From Spirochaetaceae bacterium (GTDB lineage: Bacteria; Spirochaetota; Spirochaetia; SZUA-6; DRHE01): a stretch of DNA of 64,000 nt. The position numbers were made by a program, and so were the translations under genes. The notes under the pieces were generated by a model. That model saw only the letters and a list, made by a program, of their open reading frames with translations, searched no databases and had not been told where the DNA came from. The stretch is from NCBI GenBank assembly GCA_020353535.1, contig CP070696.1, forward strand, positions 3,080,368 to 3,144,367. Reading direction: 5' to 3'. Of the stretch, positions 61,038-64,000 are shown piece by piece; position 1 is the stretch's first letter, and every line of letters starts with the position of its first letter.

Positions 61038-61925
61038 GTGAGAAAGACAGGGGCACTGCTGGTATGTCTGGGAGTCTATATTGCCGCTCTGGCAGCGGCG
61101 CTGCTGGCGGGCAGGTTGCTACGCAGTGGTCATCCCCTGTTCGTGGCCTTCATAGCCGACCTGGTCGCCACGATCGTAATATTCGCCTTTAGCGTGATAT
61201 TCGACAACTCCAGCTTCTACGATCCTTACTGGAGCGTGGCTCCACCGCTGCTTGCCCTGTACTGGCTCACCGCCGCGGGTATTCCTGCCACCGCCAACGC
61301 TCGTTCACTGCTGGTTCTGGCCCTGGTTGTGCTCTGGTCAGTGCGGCTGACCTTCAACTGGGCCCGGAGATGGAGGGGCATGGAGCACGAAGATTGGCGC
61401 TACCGCGGCTTCCGAGAGCGTTACGCATCCCTGTACTGGCCGGTGAGCTTCTTGGGCATCCACCTCTTCCCCACCATCATCGTATTCCTGGCCTGCCTCT
61501 CTCTGTATCCGGTCATGGCCTTCGGAGGTGGTGTCGGGAGGTCCTTCGAGTTGCTCGACCTCCTGGCTGCGCTGGTGACCGTGACTGCAATTACAGTCGA
61601 AGCCACGGCGGACAGACAACTCCACCGATTCACCAAGGATTCCGCTAAGCCCGATCAGATCCTGTGCAAGGGTCTGTGGGCGCGCTGCCGACACCCCAAT
61701 TACCTCGGGGAAGTTCTGTTCTGGTGGGGATTGTATCTGTTTTGCCTGGCTTCCAGCCCGGACCATTGGTGGTTTATCATCGGACCGGTCGTCATGAGCG
61801 GCCTGTTTTTCGGGATCAGCGTGCCCATGATGGATCGGCACCTGCGTGCCCGTAAAAGCGGCTACGCTGAGCACATGCAGCGAATCCCGGCTCTGATTCC
61901 CCGACTTATACGCAAAAAAAAATAA
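61038..61925 (+). CDS. DUF1295/steroid 5-alpha-reductase-like membrane protein
   Basis: 295 residues from GTG 61038, after GGAAGGA (a TTG at 61008 is in frame but unsupported). Seven or more membrane segments. The DUF1295 signatures are present: FDNSSFYDPYWSVAPP early, then RWRGMEHEDWRY, GIHLFPTIIVFLACL, RQLHRFT, and GLWARCRHPNYLGEVLFWWGLYLF, the conserved RHPNYLGE site shared with isoprenylcysteine methyltransferases and steroid reductases. Bacterial function unknown; a membrane lipid or isoprenoid substrate is probable. Poly-A just at the stop. Confidence 0.88.
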   Translation: MRKTGALLVCLGVYIAALAAALLAGRLLRSGHPLFVAFIADLVATIVIFAFSVIFDNSSFYDPYWSVAPPLLALYWLTAAGIPATANARSLLVLALVVLWSVRLTFNWARRWRGMEHEDWRYRGFRERYASLYWPVSFLGIHLFPTIIVFLACLSLYPVMAFGGGVGRSFELLDLLAALVTVTAITVEATADRQLHRFTKDSAKPDQILCKGLWARCRHPNYLGEVLFWWGLYLFCLASSPDHWWFIIGPVVMSGLFFGISVPMMDRHLRARKSGYAEHMQRIPALIPRLIRKKK

Positions 61926-61943
61926 ATAATTTCTGAGAAAAGC

Positions 61944-62000
61944 TTGACAATTACAGATTGCTGTAATACATTATTAGTGTGTTAGTTTAATAGTACACTA
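61944..62000 (+). promoter_or_regulatory. Promoter and YtrA-type operator of the ABC operon
   Basis: TTGACA (61944-61949) and TACATT (61967-61972) are spaced by 17 bases. Within the spacer ATTACAG (61950-61956) and CTGTAAT (61961-61967) form an inverted repeat. Directly downstream TAGTGT (61975-61980) and ACACTA (61995-62000) form a 26-base site resembling operators of YtrA-subfamily GntR repressors. The last gene of the operon encodes such a regulator, so feedback control is likely. Confidence 0.7.
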
Positions 62001-62015
62001 AATAGGAGGAGCACA

Positions 62016-62867
62016 GTGACCAAAACGGGTATCGAGATCAAGAGCCTGTCCTTCGGCTACACGAAGGAACGCCTGTTCAGCAACCTGGATCTGTCCTTGC
62101 ACGGGGGAAATATCTACGGCCTGCTGGGAAAAAACGGCGCGGGAAAGACCACCCTGCTCAAACTCATCAGCGGGCTGCGTTTTCCCGAGTCAGGAGAGTG
62201 CAGAGTGCTCGGTTTGCAACCGCAGCACAGGCCTGCGGCCCTTCTGGAGGATATCTACTTCCTTCCAGAGGAGTTCTACACACCGCCGATAAGCGGAGAG
62301 TTGTATCGGCAGATCTATGCTCCCTTCTATCCCCGATTCAGCGTGGAAGCATTCCAGGAGTACCTTAAGGAGTTCGACCTGCCGCCTCGGAAAAAGCTCT
62401 CCGAGATGTCCTACGGGCAGAAGAAGAAATTCCTTTTGGCTTTCGCTCTGGCAACCCGCTGCAGGCTGGTCCTGCTCGATGAGCCTACCAACGGGCTGGA
62501 CATTCCCTCCAAGAGCCAGTTTCGCAAGCTCCTGGCCCGAGCCGGGGCGGAGGATAGGATCATCCTGATCTCCACCCACCAAGTGCGGGATATGGAGAAC
62601 CTCATCGATCCGGTCATCATCCTTGACGAGGGCAGAATCATCTTCCAGCAGCCCATGCACGAGGTGATCCGCCGCCTTCAGGTCGAGATAGAAGCGGAGC
62701 AGCCCTCCGGAGACGGTGTGCTTTACGCTGAAAAAGCCCTGGGCGGCTACGTCGTGGTGCGGAAGAACACCGGCGGCGAGGAAACCCAGCTGGACCTGGA
62801 AACCCTGTTCAACACAGTGATCGCCAGCCGTGACCGAATCGACGAGTTGTTTGTGGAGGAGGTATAG
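62016..62867 (+). CDS. ABC transporter ATP-binding protein (YtrB/CcmA-like)
   Basis: 283 residues from GTG 62016 after TAGGAGGAG. Walker A GKNGAGKTTLLKLISG near 37-52, Q-loop region near 85, signature LSEMSYGQKKKFLLAFALAT near 133 (a YGQ variant of SGGQ), Walker B CRLVLLDEPTNGLD near 155 and switch His in STHQVRDME near 190. The C-terminal 60 residues are an extra accessory region. Energises the permease encoded next; the operon resembles ytr-type efflux systems controlled by GntR regulators. Confidence 0.93.
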   Translation: MTKTGIEIKSLSFGYTKERLFSNLDLSLHGGNIYGLLGKNGAGKTTLLKLISGLRFPESGECRVLGLQPQHRPAALLEDIYFLPEEFYTPPISGELYRQIYAPFYPRFSVEAFQEYLKEFDLPPRKKLSEMSYGQKKKFLLAFALATRCRLVLLDEPTNGLDIPSKSQFRKLLARAGAEDRIILISTHQVRDMENLIDPVIILDEGRIIFQQPMHEVIRRLQVEIEAEQPSGDGVLYAEKALGGYVVVRKNTGGEETQLDLETLFNTVIASRDRIDELFVEEV

Positions 62868-62871
62868 AAAT

Positions 62872-63651
62872 ATGAAGAGCTTCAGCATTCGACGTCTGGG
62901 CCTGCTGCTGCGCCGGGATTTCAGTACAGGCTACAAATCAGTTCTCATCGCCATGGCTGCGGTGGGGGGGTTCGTGATCCTGGTATCGGTACTCTCCACC
63001 CTCGGCCGACAGTTCGGACCGCTTCACCCGCAGATGTACGTCCCCCTGCTGTTCTTGGGCGGCTACATCGTGACCAGCCTGACCTTCAAGGAGCTTCACC
63101 TCAACGGACAGGGGGTGTTCTACCTAACCCTTCCTGGCTCCAGTTTGGAAAAGTACCTGAGTAAGCTCCTGGTAACCTCTGCGGGCTATGCCTTCGGCAG
63201 CCTGTTCTTCTACACCGCGGTCGCCTCGGCGGTGGAGGGGATCAACAGGCTGATCTTCGGCTACGGGCACCCCTTCTTCAATCCCTTCAGCCGGACCATG
63301 CTGCTCATCGTCGCCGCCTATCTGGTGACCCACGCGGTGTTCCTGGTCGGCTCGATCTACTTCCGAAAACTGGCCTTCATAAAGACCAACCTGTATCTCT
63401 GGCTGTTCGGAATCGTCGTGGTCATCCTGGTGGCCGTGCTTGGCTGGATTATCTTCAGGGACTTCGCGACAGGATCCCGCATCGATCTGGAGCCCTACTT
63501 CCAGCGGTTGGGGGAAAGCGGCCAGATGCAGGCGGTGCTCGAGCCGATTGCGATGAAATTTTGGCAGGTAGCCAAGGTGCTGTTCTGGGGCCTCCTGGCT
63601 CCTGTGTGCTGGGTGATCAGCTACCTGCGCCTGCGGGAAACAGAGGTGTAG
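62872..63651 (+). CDS. ABC transporter permease
   Basis: 259 residues from ATG 62872, 4 bases after the previous stop, with GGAGGAGG ahead. About six membrane segments (VLIAMAAVGGFVILVSVL, MYVPLLFLGGYIVTSL, AGYAFGSLFFYTAVASA, MLLIVAAYLVTHAVFLVGSIYF, YLWLFGIVVVILVAVLGWIIF, VAKVLFWGLLAPVCWVISYL). No strong family motif beyond that; such permeases of YtrA-controlled operons are diverse. Co-transcribed with the ATPase before and the regulator after. Confidence 0.82.
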   Translation: MKSFSIRRLGLLLRRDFSTGYKSVLIAMAAVGGFVILVSVLSTLGRQFGPLHPQMYVPLLFLGGYIVTSLTFKELHLNGQGVFYLTLPGSSLEKYLSKLLVTSAGYAFGSLFFYTAVASAVEGINRLIFGYGHPFFNPFSRTMLLIVAAYLVTHAVFLVGSIYFRKLAFIKTNLYLWLFGIVVVILVAVLGWIIFRDFATGSRIDLEPYFQRLGESGQMQAVLEPIAMKFWQVAKVLFWGLLAPVCWVISYLRLRETEV

Positions 63652-63653
63652 CC

Positions 63654-64000
63654 ATGGAGTTCCGACAGAATCAAGCCATATACCTGCAGATCGCCGACCA
63701 CATCAGCGAGCGGATTCTATCGGGAACGTGGCAGCAGGGCGAACGCATCCCCTCGATCCGGGAGATGTCGGAGGAGATCGAGGTCAACCCCAACACGGTG
63801 ATGCGTTCCTACGGTTACCTCCAGGATCTGGGAATCATCTACAACCAGCGGGGGATCGGCTACTTTGTGGCCGAGGATGCCTTCCGAAAAACCCTGGAAC
63901 TGAAGAAGAAGAACTTCATCCGCCGGGAGCTGCCCCGCGTCTTCCGCACGATGGATCTGCTACATCTCAGCTGCGAAGATCTCCGCGTTCTCTACGAGGA
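63654..64000 (+). CDS. GntR-family regulator, YtrA subfamily (partial at window end)
   Basis: 115 codons are present before the window ends. Winged helix: IYLQIADHISERILSGTWQQGERIPSIREMSEEIEVNPNTVMRSYGYLQDLGIIYNQRGIGYFVAE, the typical YtrA N-domain with the EVNPNTVMRSY recognition helix. YtrA proteins have a short C-terminal dimer domain rather than a large ligand domain; the start of helical KTLELKKKNFIRREL fits. It overlaps neither neighbour, starting 3 bases after the permease stop. It likely represses this ABC operon through the site at 61975-62000. Confidence 0.9.
   Translation, partial: MEFRQNQAIYLQIADHISERILSGTWQQGERIPSIREMSEEIEVNPNTVMRSYGYLQDLGIIYNQRGIGYFVAEDAFRKTLELKKKNFIRRELPRVFRTMDLLHLSCEDLRVLYE

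Noticed and set aside
1..64000. CRISPR arrays, tRNA or rRNA genes, IS elements, prophage
   Set aside because: No evenly spaced direct repeats, no cloverleaf-like or rRNA-like stretch, and no transposase or integrase motifs were seen on reading both strands.

Overview
The window is about 64 kb of GC-rich bacterial DNA, most likely from a free-living anaerobic or fermentative spirochaete (Spirochaetaceae-like). The main evidence is two FlaB-type core flagellins next to flaG, fliD, PilZ genes, fliW-csrA and flgL-flgK-flgN. Supporting evidence is a eukaryote-like (type 2) isoleucyl-tRNA synthetase, an aldehyde:ferredoxin oxidoreductase, and spirochaete-style lipoprotein and HEAT-repeat proteins. 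The exact genus cannot be read from the sequence alone. No tRNA, rRNA, IS element, phage or CRISPR was seen.

Layout. 0-9.4 kb: a catabolic cluster with the end of a GH88-like hydrolase, a TIM-barrel sugar isomerase/epimerase, a Gfo/Idh/MocA dehydrogenase, a creatininase-fold hydrolase, a complete tripartite tricarboxylate transporter (TctC, TctB, TctA), then a DapA-like aldolase/lyase and an NAD-binding epimerase-like protein on the other strand, and a steroid-reductase-like membrane protein. 9.4-16.3 kb: amino-sugar block with a glycosyltransferase, NagA, a NagB/PIG-L fusion and an MFS/HEAT fusion. 16.5-22.7 kb: a Cache-HAMP histidine kinase coupled to a receiver/PEP-synthase-like protein, then glutamate dehydrogenase. 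22.9-24.9 kb: an operon of an ArsR regulator, a small membrane winged-helix protein, an archaeal-type HypA and a Mrp/MinD-type ATPase. 24.9-27.6 kb: cysteine desulfurase, ThiI and an FmdB zinc ribbon. 27.7-31.5 kb: an SCP2 / small ferredoxin-like-fold protein / Fe-alcohol dehydrogenase / tungsten AOR operon. 31.8-38.9 kb: quinone reductase, HisF, HisH, a lipoprotein, IleS and a ferritin-like protein.

39-46.8 kb: a HEAT-repeat class III nucleotidyl cyclase, infC-rpmI-rplT, ZapB-like and ZapA, a well-supported 6S RNA, a receiver/histidine-kinase hybrid and a PfkB kinase. 46.8-60.7 kb: the flagellar filament region (PilZ, flaB1, flaB2, flaG, fliD, an unknown protein, a second PilZ protein), tsaE-tsaB, and on the opposite strand flgN-flgK-flgL-fliW-csrA plus an outer-membrane-like protein. 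61-64 kb: a second steroid-reductase-like membrane protein, then an ABC transporter operon whose last gene is a YtrA-type GntR regulator with a matching operator upstream.

How the parts work together: FliW and CsrA probably control flagellin translation. The leaders of both flagellin genes fold into hairpins that display GGA in the loop over or near the Shine-Dalgarno sequence. The most unusual items are the HypA/Mrp-type ATPase pair, the flagellin leader structures including a long hairpin between the two flaB genes, and the receiver/PEP-synthase/kinase pair. Short 15-bp in-frame tandem repeats inserted into conserved proteins also stand out.
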